DNA of 64,000 bases from CAZOOR01 sp964581505 (lineage in GTDB: Bacteria > Bacteroidota > Ignavibacteria > Kapaibacteriales > UBA2268), in the NCBI GenBank assembly GCA_964581505.1, contig CAZOOR010000001.1, positions 1 through 64,000 of the forward strand, given 5' to 3'. A program made the position numbers and the translations under genes. Shown here piece after piece: positions 34,254-42,900 of this stretch (position 1 is its first letter; each line of letters begins with the position of its first letter). A model generated the notes under the pieces. It had not been told where the DNA came from. It did not search any database and saw only the letters and a program-made list of their open reading frames with translations.

Positions 34254-34305
34254 TTATCCACTGCTTTCAACATATTATACACGATGTTTTCAACAATTAT
34301 ACACG
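34254..34305. repeat. Three phased DnaA-box-like 9-mers
   Basis: TTATCCACT (34254-34262), TTATACACG (34275-34283) and TTATACACG (34297-34305) recur in the same orientation every 21 and 22 bases, each pair separated by a tttcaaca-containing spacer. Each is one mismatch from the TTATNCACA DnaA-box consensus. The last overlaps the miaB stop codon. This may be a small protein-binding array; the link to DnaA is inference. Confidence 0.45.
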
Positions 34306-35610
34306 GGTTCCGAATAGAGTTGCAGATGTTGAACCTGTTATTTTAACATTAATAAAATCACCGATTTTAACGTCTTCCGTATGCGTGAATATTACAACTT
34401 TATTTGTATCCGTTCTACCTTGCCATTCGGTTTTTTTCTTTTTGCTTTCACCTTCGACTAATATCCTATGGATTCGCCCGAGTTCGTTTTCGTTCAATTG
34501 ACGAGAAATTTGATGTTGAAGTTCAATTATTTCATTCAGTCGTTTTGTTTTAGTTTTCTCATCGATATCATCAGGCATATCCCATACTTTTGTGTTTTCG
34601 CGTGGCGAATACTTGAACATAAACGCACCATCATATTTAACCTGCCGCATCAGTGCAAGTGTTAATTGATGTTCTTCATCGGTTTCACCCGGAAAACCCG
34701 AAATAATATCTGTTGAAATAGAAGCATTGGGAAGTAATTCCTTTATTTTAGCAATACGTTCCAGATAATGTTCAACAGTATAATCTCTATTCATTAATTT
34801 CAGTATTCTGTCAGCGCCTGATTGCACGGGAAGATGTATGTAATTACAAATATTATCATATTTCGCCATAGTTTCAATCAATCTGTCGCTCATATCATAA
34901 GGATGAGATGTCGTATAGCGTATTCTCATATCGGGTACGGCATCGGAAACTGCGGCAAGCAAAGCAGGGAAATCAATATTTGCTTCCATGTCTTTGTAGC
35001 TATTAACATTTTGTCCGAGCAGTGTAACCTCTTTAAAACCGCTTTCACTTAGTTTGATTATTTCGTTTACGATAGAGTTTGCCCTGCGTGAGCGTTCGCG
35101 ACCGCGTGTGAACGGTACAACGCAATAAGTGCAGAATTTATCGCACCCACGCATAATTGATACCCAAGCGGAAAGTCCATCGGTTCGGAGTGGCTCAATA
35201 TCATCGTATGTTTCCACACGGCTAAGCTTAACGGCAATTCCTTTTTCGCCCTTGTATGCTTTATCTATCAATTGCGGTACTTTACGATATTCGTCAGGAC
35301 CAACCACCATACTAACGATTTCTTGCTCATCAATTAATTTTTGCCGCAATCTTTCAGCCATACAGCCAAGGATACCGACTACAAGTTCCTTGTTGTCTTT
35401 TTTGTTCCTACGGAGATGTTTCAATCGTTCTTTAATTTTATTTTCTGCATTATCGCGTACCGAGCAAGTATTTAAAAAAATTACATCTGCATTTGTGGCA
35501 TCGTGAATAATCTGATAACCTGATTTTTCCAAAATAGAAGAGACAATTTCGCTATCGCTCAGGTTCATCTGGCAACCGTAAGTTTCTATATATACTTTGT
35601 TCTTTGTCAT
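34297..35610 (-). CDS. miaB: tRNA-2-methylthio-N6-dimethylallyladenosine synthase
   Basis: A 437-residue radical-SAM methylthiotransferase that modifies i6A-37 of tRNAs. The N-terminal UPF0004 domain supplies one iron-sulfur cluster through Cys in YGCQMN, NTCSVRD and LGCMAERL. The radical-SAM cluster is in RGCDKFCTYCVVPFTRGRERSR (CxxxCxxC). A C-terminal TRAM domain (about 370-435) ends in TLFGTRV. Family length is normal. Its 3' end borders the DnaA-box-like array. It starts 11 bases after the esterase-like stop upstream, so the two belong to one unit. Confidence 0.95.
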   Translation of the reverse strand: MTKNKVYIETYGCQMNLSDSEIVSSILEKSGYQIIHDATNADVIFLNTCSVRDNAENKIKERLKHLRRNKKDNKELVVGILGCMAERLRQKLIDEQEIVSMVVGPDEYRKVPQLIDKAYKGEKGIAVKLSRVETYDDIEPLRTDGLSAWVSIMRGCDKFCTYCVVPFTRGRERSRRANSIVNEIIKLSESGFKEVTLLGQNVNSYKDMEANIDFPALLAAVSDAVPDMRIRYTTSHPYDMSDRLIETMAKYDNICNYIHLPVQSGADRILKLMNRDYTVEHYLERIAKIKELLPNASISTDIISGFPGETDEEHQLTLALMRQVKYDGAFMFKYSPRENTKVWDMPDDIDEKTKTKRLNEIIELQHQISRQLNENELGRIHRILVEGESKKKKTEWQGRTDTNKVVIFTHTEDVKIGDFINVKITGSTSATLFGTRV

Positions 35611-35620
35611 TAATTTTTTA

Positions 35621-36358
35621 TTAAAGTTTCGTTACTAAAATATGACGGAGCATTGCATTCCAAGTATCAGCCGAATGATGATGTTCTTCGCTCCAAATGT
35701 CCAAATGATGACGAATACCTTTGGAGTTCAGTATTTCGCTTAGATGAACGGAGTTCTCGGGATATTCATCTCTGCCCGAGCCGCTCATAATATATATATG
35801 ACGTTTAGTTTGTAGCGAAGATAACCAATATGGATGCTCCATATTTGATAAATAATGAATAGGTGAATTGAAATAGCAGTTTGAATCGAAATAGCCGTCA
35901 GTATAATGTTCGATATTGAATGTGCCGCTGAGAGCAATTGTTCCATAGAATAAATCGGGACGGCGAAAATATGTGTTTGCCGCATGATAAGCACCGATTG
36001 CCGCTCCTACTGTTATAATGGGCGATGGTCCGTCTGTCATCGAAAAAATAAACGGTACGAGTTCATCTTGGATAAATGTATTATATTGTTTGTGGATTTC
36101 GGAACGCTTGCTATGCGGAATTTGCCTATTAAGCCAGCTGTCAAAATTAACTGCACCAATTGAAAATATCCTAAGTCTCCCTTTCTCTATGAAGTCATTC
36201 ATAGATTCGAGCATACCGTTATTTTCGTTCTCAAATGGATTGTCAGTAATAGTAGGGAATAGGAGTAAAGATGTTCCATAATGTCCGTAAGCTACCACTT
36301 GCATTTTCCGATTTAGTGCCTTACTGTTGATAATATGTGTTTTGCTTTCCATCATCAT
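35621..36358 (-). CDS. Esterase-D-like alpha/beta hydrolase lacking the serine nucleophile
   Basis: A 245-residue protein related to the Bacteroidota 'esterase' family of PF00756 type: KMQVVAYGHYGTSLLLFP, SWLNRQIPHSKR, and ALSGTFNIEHYTDG / YFNSPIHYLSNM all match. The nucleophile elbow, usually GCSMGGYHAAN, reads GAAIGAYHAAN, so the Ser is replaced by Ala120 (codon at 35999-36001), and the glycines around it are partly changed. A His-rich EEHHHSADTW occupies the region of the catalytic His. The protein is probably catalytically dead or uses another mechanism. Three consecutive ATG codons (36358, 36355, 36352) make the exact start uncertain. Confidence 0.8.
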   Translation of the reverse strand: MMMESKTHIINSKALNRKMQVVAYGHYGTSLLLFPTITDNPFENENNGMLESMNDFIEKGRLRIFSIGAVNFDSWLNRQIPHSKRSEIHKQYNTFIQDELVPFIFSMTDGPSPIITVGAAIGAYHAANTYFRRPDLFYGTIALSGTFNIEHYTDGYFDSNCYFNSPIHYLSNMEHPYWLSSLQTKRHIYIMSGSGRDEYPENSVHLSEILNSKGIRHHLDIWSEEHHHSADTWNAMLRHILVTKL

Positions 36359-36408
36359 TTTTCGTTTATCAAACTGATATGACGAATGTTGCGAAATATT
36401 GTTTATTG

Positions 36409-37065
36409 TCAATTAAATTTCGAATCGAAGAAAAGCAGTATATCGCCCTGTATAACGGATATTTCAATAAAATCAGAAGTAGCTATATTCCTAGCGCCTT
36501 CGCGATTGCCGAGTTCCAATACCTCATCTTCCAATTCCCATTTTAAATTTTTTGTTTTCAGCATTGATTTTGGCATTGGGATTAAGGAAATAGTTTCATT
36601 TTTACTTGTTTCTAAGCGAATAAAATTATTAATAAATATTCCTATTCTGCCGGCATCGTAAACGGTCATATTCAGAATCTCTGCATATTTTTTGAATACG
36701 CTTATATTGTTGAGTGTATGCTCCAACTCGCCGCCGTGCATTCCGAAGATTAGGAGACGAGTTAAATTATTCTGAAAACAGTATTTCAATATTTTTTCAA
36801 AATCATTTGTTTCTTGGCTATGTTCAACAATAAAGGACTTGACATCATAATCATCAGGTACGGCTTTTCTATTGAGCGAATCAAAATCACCGATAATAAA
36901 ATCGGGATAAATACCCAATGCAAAGACTTTATCTGCCGCACCGTCTGCGGCAATTAGTTTGTCGTATTCAATTGCTTGGAATAACGCTTTTGTAGGCATT
37001 GTAGCATTTAAGCATATCAGAGCATCAAATTTGCGATTATTTCTGTTGTATTCTTCCATTTTCAT
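36409..37065 (-). CDS. Thiamine pyrophosphokinase
   Basis: A 218-residue enzyme that transfers pyrophosphate from ATP to thiamine. The catalytic-domain motifs are AADGAADKVFALGIYPDFIIGDFDS and QETNDFEKIL, matching ThiN/TPK1 proteins, followed by the thiamine-binding beta-sandwich (about 130-218). No TPP riboswitch (CTGAGA core) is visible upstream. It is followed 50 bases later by the esterase-like gene and miaB. The 183-base gap upstream is a divergent promoter region with glutamine synthetase. A second, less conserved start would be GTG/ATG two codons later (MEEYNRN). Confidence 0.88.
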   Translation of the reverse strand: MKMEEYNRNNRKFDALICLNATMPTKALFQAIEYDKLIAADGAADKVFALGIYPDFIIGDFDSLNRKAVPDDYDVKSFIVEHSQETNDFEKILKYCFQNNLTRLLIFGMHGGELEHTLNNISVFKKYAEILNMTVYDAGRIGIFINNFIRLETSKNETISLIPMPKSMLKTKNLKWELEDEVLELGNREGARNIATSDFIEISVIQGDILLFFDSKFN

Positions 37066-37248
37066 TTTTGTTATTATTAGTACCGTAAAGTTAACTAAAT
37101 TAGTTGATAATTTTGTTTTTGTATATCAACAGATGCTAAAAAAAATTGTTTTAAATAAAAAATTTTCATTGAATTTCTTTTAATAAATGTTATTTTTATA
37201 AGCTACAATATATGATTAAACGGTATTTGAATTTGGAGAAAGTGCATT

Positions 37249-38790
37249 ATGACAAAAAACACAGATTATTTAACGCTTAAAAACCCAATTGAAGTTTTTA
37301 CAAATAAAGACAAAAAAGAGCTTACGCGCGAGGATTTGATTGAAGTAATTATCGGCAATGATATTGAGAGAATTACTTTCCATTATACGGGTATTGACGG
37401 AAAAATCAAAGAATTAAAGATTCCGATTACATCAAGAAAACAAGCGGAAAGGATTTTGACCGATGGCGAAAGGGTGGACGGCTCTTCTCTTTTCAAGGGA
37501 CTTGTTGAGGTCGGTAAATCCGATTTATACGTTGTACCACTTTATAAATCTGCTTTTTTCAATCCGTTTGAAGAAGGTAGTTTGGATTTCATTTGCAAAT
37601 TTGTTGACCGTAACGGTAATCTTGCAAATTTTGCTCCCGATAATATTCTTTCCAATGCGCATAATCTATTGAAAAAAAATCATGGTTATGAACTTCTTGC
37701 TCATGGCGAGGTGGAATTTTATTTACTTGGCGAACAGGAAAATTGTACTTATGTTTTGCCGGCTCAGAAGGGTTATCATGCTTCATCGCCGTTTGCCAAG
37801 ACGGGGCTGGTTGTAAGTGAGATGCTGAGAATTATTTCGCAAATAACCGGTTCGGTGAAATATGCTCATAATGAGGTAGGAACTTTACATCATATTGATA
37901 GCGAATACACCGAACTTAATGGCAAATATGCCGAACAGGTTGAGATTGAGTTTGCTCTTTCCGATGTCGAGGAGGCGGCTAATAATGTTATTCTTGCCGC
38001 TTGGATAATTCGTAATGTTGCGTATAGGTATGGATTAATTGCTACTTTTTTCCCGAAGATAGAACCCGGACAGGCTGGTACCGGTTTTCATATTCACATG
38101 GCTTTGAGCAAAGACGGTAAAAACATTATGTGCGATTCGGCAGGCGAACTTTCTAATGATGCTCTTAAATTAATTGGTGGTTTATGTAAATATGCCCCGA
38201 GTCTTACATCGTTTGGTAATACTGTTTCAGCTTCATATTTACGACTTGTTCCCGGGCAGGAAGCACCTACTAAGGTTTTTTGGAGCGACTCCAATCGCTC
38301 GGCTTTAATACGAGTGCCGCTTGCTTGGACTAAAGTCAGTAATCTGACGAAAATTGTCAATCCTCAACAAAAGACACCTTCACCGATAGATGAAGTGCGA
38401 CAGACTGTTGAGTTGCGTTCTCCCGATGGCAGTGCTAATGTCCATTTATTACTTGCCGGTATTACTATGGCGGTTGATTGGGGCTTAGTTGATACTGATA
38501 AATCTCTTCCTTTGGCTGAAATCAGTCGTGTGGATAGTGGTGGTAGCGGTGCAAGTGCCGATGTTGATGTACTTATGACTTGTTGTGTTGATTCGGCGGA
38601 ATTACTATTGGCTAAGCGGGCGCACTATGAACGTGAAGGTATTTTCCCACCGGCAGTAATTGATTATGTTGCCGAGCTATTGAAAAAAGAGAATGATAGC
38701 AATTTGAACAGCCGTCTGCTGGCTTTGGCTGAGGACGAACGAATGAAGGAATCAAGAAAAATTATGCACAGAGATATACATCGTTGTTAA
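37249..38790 (+). CDS. glnA: Glutamine synthetase, Bacteroidota type I-like
   Basis: A 513-residue ATP-dependent ammonia-assimilating enzyme. Motifs: DGSSLFKG, HGEVEFYLL (metal-binding Glu), HNEVGTLHHID, EQVEIEF, GTGFHIHMAL, SYLRLVPGQEAPTKVFW, NRSALIRVP and VELRSPDGSAN. The arrangement matches the divergent Bacteroides-like GS family rather than classical GSI-beta. The region between the two E motifs carries extra residues (HIDSEYTELNGKYAEQ), and no adenylylation tyrosine segment is recognisable. A GGAG Shine-Dalgarno precedes the ATG. It is followed after 27 bases by the GNAT gene. Confidence 0.9.
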   Translation: MTKNTDYLTLKNPIEVFTNKDKKELTREDLIEVIIGNDIERITFHYTGIDGKIKELKIPITSRKQAERILTDGERVDGSSLFKGLVEVGKSDLYVVPLYKSAFFNPFEEGSLDFICKFVDRNGNLANFAPDNILSNAHNLLKKNHGYELLAHGEVEFYLLGEQENCTYVLPAQKGYHASSPFAKTGLVVSEMLRIISQITGSVKYAHNEVGTLHHIDSEYTELNGKYAEQVEIEFALSDVEEAANNVILAAWIIRNVAYRYGLIATFFPKIEPGQAGTGFHIHMALSKDGKNIMCDSAGELSNDALKLIGGLCKYAPSLTSFGNTVSASYLRLVPGQEAPTKVFWSDSNRSALIRVPLAWTKVSNLTKIVNPQQKTPSPIDEVRQTVELRSPDGSANVHLLLAGITMAVDWGLVDTDKSLPLAEISRVDSGGSGASADVDVLMTCCVDSAELLLAKRAHYEREGIFPPAVIDYVAELLKKENDSNLNSRLLALAEDERMKESRKIMHRDIHRC

Positions 38791-38817
38791 TTTGTTGAAT
38801 TAAATTTGAGGATATAT

Positions 38818-39945
38818 ATGAGTTTTGAGATTAAGCCGGTCGAAACAAAAGCCGACAAAAAGAAGTTTGTTAAGTCTCAATGGAATTTTTATCGAAATAC
38901 TCAATATTGGGTGCCGCCTGTTCTTGCAGACAGAATGAAATTAATTGATACTGATAAAAACCCATTCTATAAGCATGCTGAAATTAAGATGTTTATGGCA
39001 TATAGAGATGGCGAAGTAATTGGGCGTATTGCCGCAATTATTAATCATAATCATAATAAAACGCATAATGACAATGTCGGATTTTGGGGTTTCTTTGAAT
39101 GTGTCAATGAACAAGAGGTCGCTAACGCTTTATTTGATACGGCGGCTGAATGGCTCAGACATAAGGGGAAAGACAGTATGATTGGTCCTGAAAATCCTTC
39201 GATGAATGATGAAGTCGGTATGCTGTTCGAGGGTTATGATGACCCGCCTATGATTATGATGACATACAATCCAGAGTACTATAACGACCTTTGTACAAAT
39301 TACGGTTTTGAGAAAGCAAAAGATTTATATGCTTATCTTCTGCAACCTGATGATTTCCAGAGCGAAAAAATGAAGAGATTGCAAGGGGTCATTCGCAAGC
39401 GTTATGATGTTACCGTTAGGCAAATAAATTTCAAAAACAAAACTCAATTTGAAAAAGATGTACAGGCATTGAAGGATATTTATAATGCCGCTTGGCAACC
39501 TAATTGGGGCTTTGTTAAATGGACAAATGAAGAGTTCGATTATATTGCTAAGGATTTGAAAATGGTTGCAAATCCGAAAATGGCTGTGATTATCGAAGTG
39601 CGCGGCAAACTTGCCGGCTTCGGTCTGGCTTTACCCGATATGAATCAGGTGTTGATTCATAATAGAAGCGGTTCCCTTTTGGGGGCGCTATGGAATATGA
39701 TTACTAAGAAGAAATCAATAAATCGTTGTCGTATCATTGCTCTCGGTGTAATGCCGGAATTCCAAAAAACAGGTGTTGATGTTGTCCTTTATTATGAGGT
39801 CGGCAATCGTTCTGTTGAGGAAGGCGGATATGCCGGTGAGGCTTCTTGGATTTTGGAAGATAATGAAATGATGAAACGCGGGCTGACTACTACTATGAAC
39901 GGCGAACTTTATAAAAAATACCGCCTGTATCAAAAGTCAATTTAA
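38818..39945 (+). CDS. GNAT-family N-acetyltransferase-like protein
   Basis: A 375-residue protein common in Bacteroidota genomes. The N-terminal half has FYRNTQYWVPPVLADR and the acetyltransferase-like VIGRIAAIINHNHN. The C-terminal half carries a second GNAT-like unit (AVIIEVRGKLAGFGLALPD, then RIIALGVMPEFQKTGVDVVLYYEV, a typical motif A with the pantetheine loop). The substrate is unknown. The ATG at 38818, preceded by GAGG, is chosen over an upstream codon. It forms a two-gene unit with glutamine synthetase, so a nitrogen-related role is possible but unproven. Confidence 0.85.
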   Translation: MSFEIKPVETKADKKKFVKSQWNFYRNTQYWVPPVLADRMKLIDTDKNPFYKHAEIKMFMAYRDGEVIGRIAAIINHNHNKTHNDNVGFWGFFECVNEQEVANALFDTAAEWLRHKGKDSMIGPENPSMNDEVGMLFEGYDDPPMIMMTYNPEYYNDLCTNYGFEKAKDLYAYLLQPDDFQSEKMKRLQGVIRKRYDVTVRQINFKNKTQFEKDVQALKDIYNAAWQPNWGFVKWTNEEFDYIAKDLKMVANPKMAVIIEVRGKLAGFGLALPDMNQVLIHNRSGSLLGALWNMITKKKSINRCRIIALGVMPEFQKTGVDVVLYYEVGNRSVEEGGYAGEASWILEDNEMMKRGLTTTMNGELYKKYRLYQKSI

Positions 39946-39972
39946 ATATCTTAGATTATTGATGTTAGTATT

Positions 39973-39999
39973 AAAGGGTTGCTTCTGCGACCCTTTTTT
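39973..39999. terminator. Intrinsic terminator shared by convergent genes
   Basis: AAAGGGTTGC and GCGACCCTTT pair (with one G-T) around a short TTCT loop, followed by T-run. It ends the GNAT transcript and, on the other strand, lies at the 3' end of the large T9SS gene. Confidence 0.85.
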
Positions 40000-42900
40000 T
40001 ATTTGCTTATAATAAATGGACGATAATAGGTTTTTCCGTGAATATACATTATTAACATATACGAGCCGTTTGGGCAGTTAGTTTTCATTTGTAATGAATG
40101 CTCGGAAATATTAATACTTGATATTTTGCATTCCATACCGAGTATATTTATTACTCTAATCTTTGCTGATTTGTCCAGATGGAAAGCAGTTGAAATATGC
40201 AATTCGTCCCTTATAGGATTGGGGAATATGGTAAGAGTATTATTTGTTTCATAGCTAACAGAATTGAAAACAAAATTATATTCATCGGAAAACTCGGACA
40301 AGCATTTGTTTTCATTTTCTACTCTGACTTTATATATACCGTTTTCTGTCGGATAGTAGTATTCGCCCTTTTCTCCGGCAATTATCTTTCCGCGAAAATA
40401 CCACTGATTGCCGTTTGGCGAATTGGAGCGAAGAGACATACCTTCGCGAGTAATGCTTGGTTTTTTGGGAATAGCATAAACCGTTATGTTGGTAATAAAA
40501 CTATTTTGTTTATGTGTATTTTTATTAGTTTGTTTAAGTTTTACTTTGCCCGAGCCACTGCTTGTCCATTTGATTTTGACAATATAACTAATGTTAGTAC
40601 CGATAATAATTCCGTTTTCTGCCGACCATTCATTTTGATAATCTGTCGATGAAGATGTCGTATAAATGTGTATGGAATTTGCGCATACGGATTCAGTACC
40701 GCTGATATTGGGTTTATTTGCTTCGGAGATTGATATTGCTTGCTCTGTTGTGAACGAGCAATGTGTTGTAGGCGAAGTTTGTTTTAGCATAATTTTACCG
40801 CTTGGAATATTACTCCATTTGACGGTGATGGTATCCGCATTGTCCGGTGATTGCAAGTTCCCGCCATTAATTGTCCATTTATTTGTAAATCCACCGGCAT
40901 TGACAAAGTATTTTTCCGTACATTCGGGACATACTTTGAAATTACCCGAAAATGTAGCGGGTGGAAGCGGATTAATCATAACATTAAATATAGCCGTATC
41001 AGTACAATTTGTTGTTGGATTTGTGAGGCTTAATCTTACGGTCCCTATTCCGCTTTGCGTCCATTTGATTCTTATTGTGGAATCGCTTGACGAGCCGTTT
41101 ATTTCACCACCTTTAACGCTCCATAGTACTGTATTGCCATTAATTGTTTTGACGTAATAATCGCCAAATTGACTAAGGCAAAGCGTATCATCGCCTCCGA
41201 TAATCGCATTTGGCTTATCCAATGTAGATATAGTTATCGTTGTATCCGATTTGCAAGTGCTGTGCATTAATGATTTGCTAAGAGATAATTTGGTATTGTT
41301 TCCGTTTTCCCAGATAACGGAAACTTGCTTTGCAGTGTCAGTCCCTACTATACGCCCGCCTTCTACCGTCCATTTGAATTTATAGGGTAAATCCGCACTT
41401 GTATTATATGTAATCGGTGTATTAAGGCAAGGAGTGAAATCGCCGGATATTTCAGCAGGCGGCAGTGCTACAATATGTACCGGATAATGAGATGAATCCC
41501 TGCAACCGGTATTCTGATTAATCAATGTCAGAATAACTTTGCAATTCTTTTCGTTCTGCCATTTGACAGTAATTTGATTGCCTATGTTGTTGATTATATT
41601 GCCACCGTTTACTTTCCAAACAGGTATTAATTTAGTCGGAAAATCGCAGGTGTAATTTGCCTCGGAGTTGGTGCAAGTAGTGTCAGCACCGATAATATTT
41701 GGCTTAGAAACCGTATTGAGTGTGATTGGCATTTCGGAACTTGACTCGCACCCGACTAATTCCGTATAGACTGATAGTTTCAATGTTGCCCCTGTATCGG
41801 AATCAAAATAAATATCAACTGTTTTCGATGTGTCGCTCCCTATAATTGTACCACCTGTTACTTCCCATTTTTTCCTAAATTTGCTTACCTTTGTCTTGAA
41901 TGTAAATTTTGTTTTGTTGCAGAGGGTATCCATTCCTTCAATTTCCGCTACTGGCTTTTCAAAGATATGAATGACCTTAGAAATAGAATCAACACGCTCC
42001 GAACCGGCTAATTTTTGGATTAACTTAATTTTAGAATTGCCCGGAGTATCCCAGATTACAGTAATAGTATCAGCATTCGGACTGCCTTCAATTGTTGCAT
42101 TTTCTACTGTCCAAGTATTTTTAATACCATCAAAACTCTGCGTATAATATGTTGTTGGAGTATTGCCACAGATGGCTGTGTCGCCAATGATAACAGGGCG
42201 TATTTCGGTTTTGACCAATTTTGTTTGCCAAAGTCCGCGTCCGTATGTTGCGGCACGTAGCATAGAAGTCGAATAATGTATGTACAAATCATTTACAACT
42301 GTATTCGGTAAGTCTTCAGAATATTTAACCCAATCTTTTTTAGTATCATCACGATAAAAAACCCCGATATCGCAACCTAAGTAAATCCTGTTCGGTGTAT
42401 TCTCTTCGCAAACTACCACATTGAAAGGAACATTCGGTAAATTCCCGCTTATATTCTCCCAAGTTTTGCCCGCGTCTTTTGAACGATATATCTTTTCGCC
42501 CTCAGTGTAGGCGCTAAGAGTAATATAAATTAACGAGGGATTATGCGGGCTGACCGCAATATGGGTAATCCATAAATCAACAGGTCGTTCAATATCCTGC
42601 CAAGATTTGCCACCGTTTGATGTCATTTTGAAAATTCCGTTTCCCTGTCCCGTGTAGATATAATCGGGATTTGATTTAGCGACTGCAATGAAATTCAATG
42701 CCTTTTTGTCGGGAATTTTGAATTTTGAAATTTTGAGCCAGCTGTCGCCTTTATCTGTTGTTTTATAGACTTCATTCATTGCCGCAAATAGGGTCGATGG
42801 TTCGCTCGGGTGTTGGATAAACGGTGTAACCCAATTACCGAATGCACCGACAGGACGTATATTGTTAAAATGTCTGCCGTTATCCTCGCTACGAAGCAAT

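Noticed and set aside
32134..34296. CRISPR array
   Set aside because: Repeats are ~280 bp in two copies with no regularly spaced short repeats and no cas genes.
34254..34305. Calling the phased 9-mers the chromosomal origin
   Set aside because: There is no dnaA, dnaN or gidA nearby, and each site deviates by one base from the consensus; kept as a possible array only.
37066..37248. TPP riboswitch upstream of thiamine pyrophosphokinase
   Set aside because: No CTGAGA core or thi-box pattern is visible in this AT-rich divergent region.
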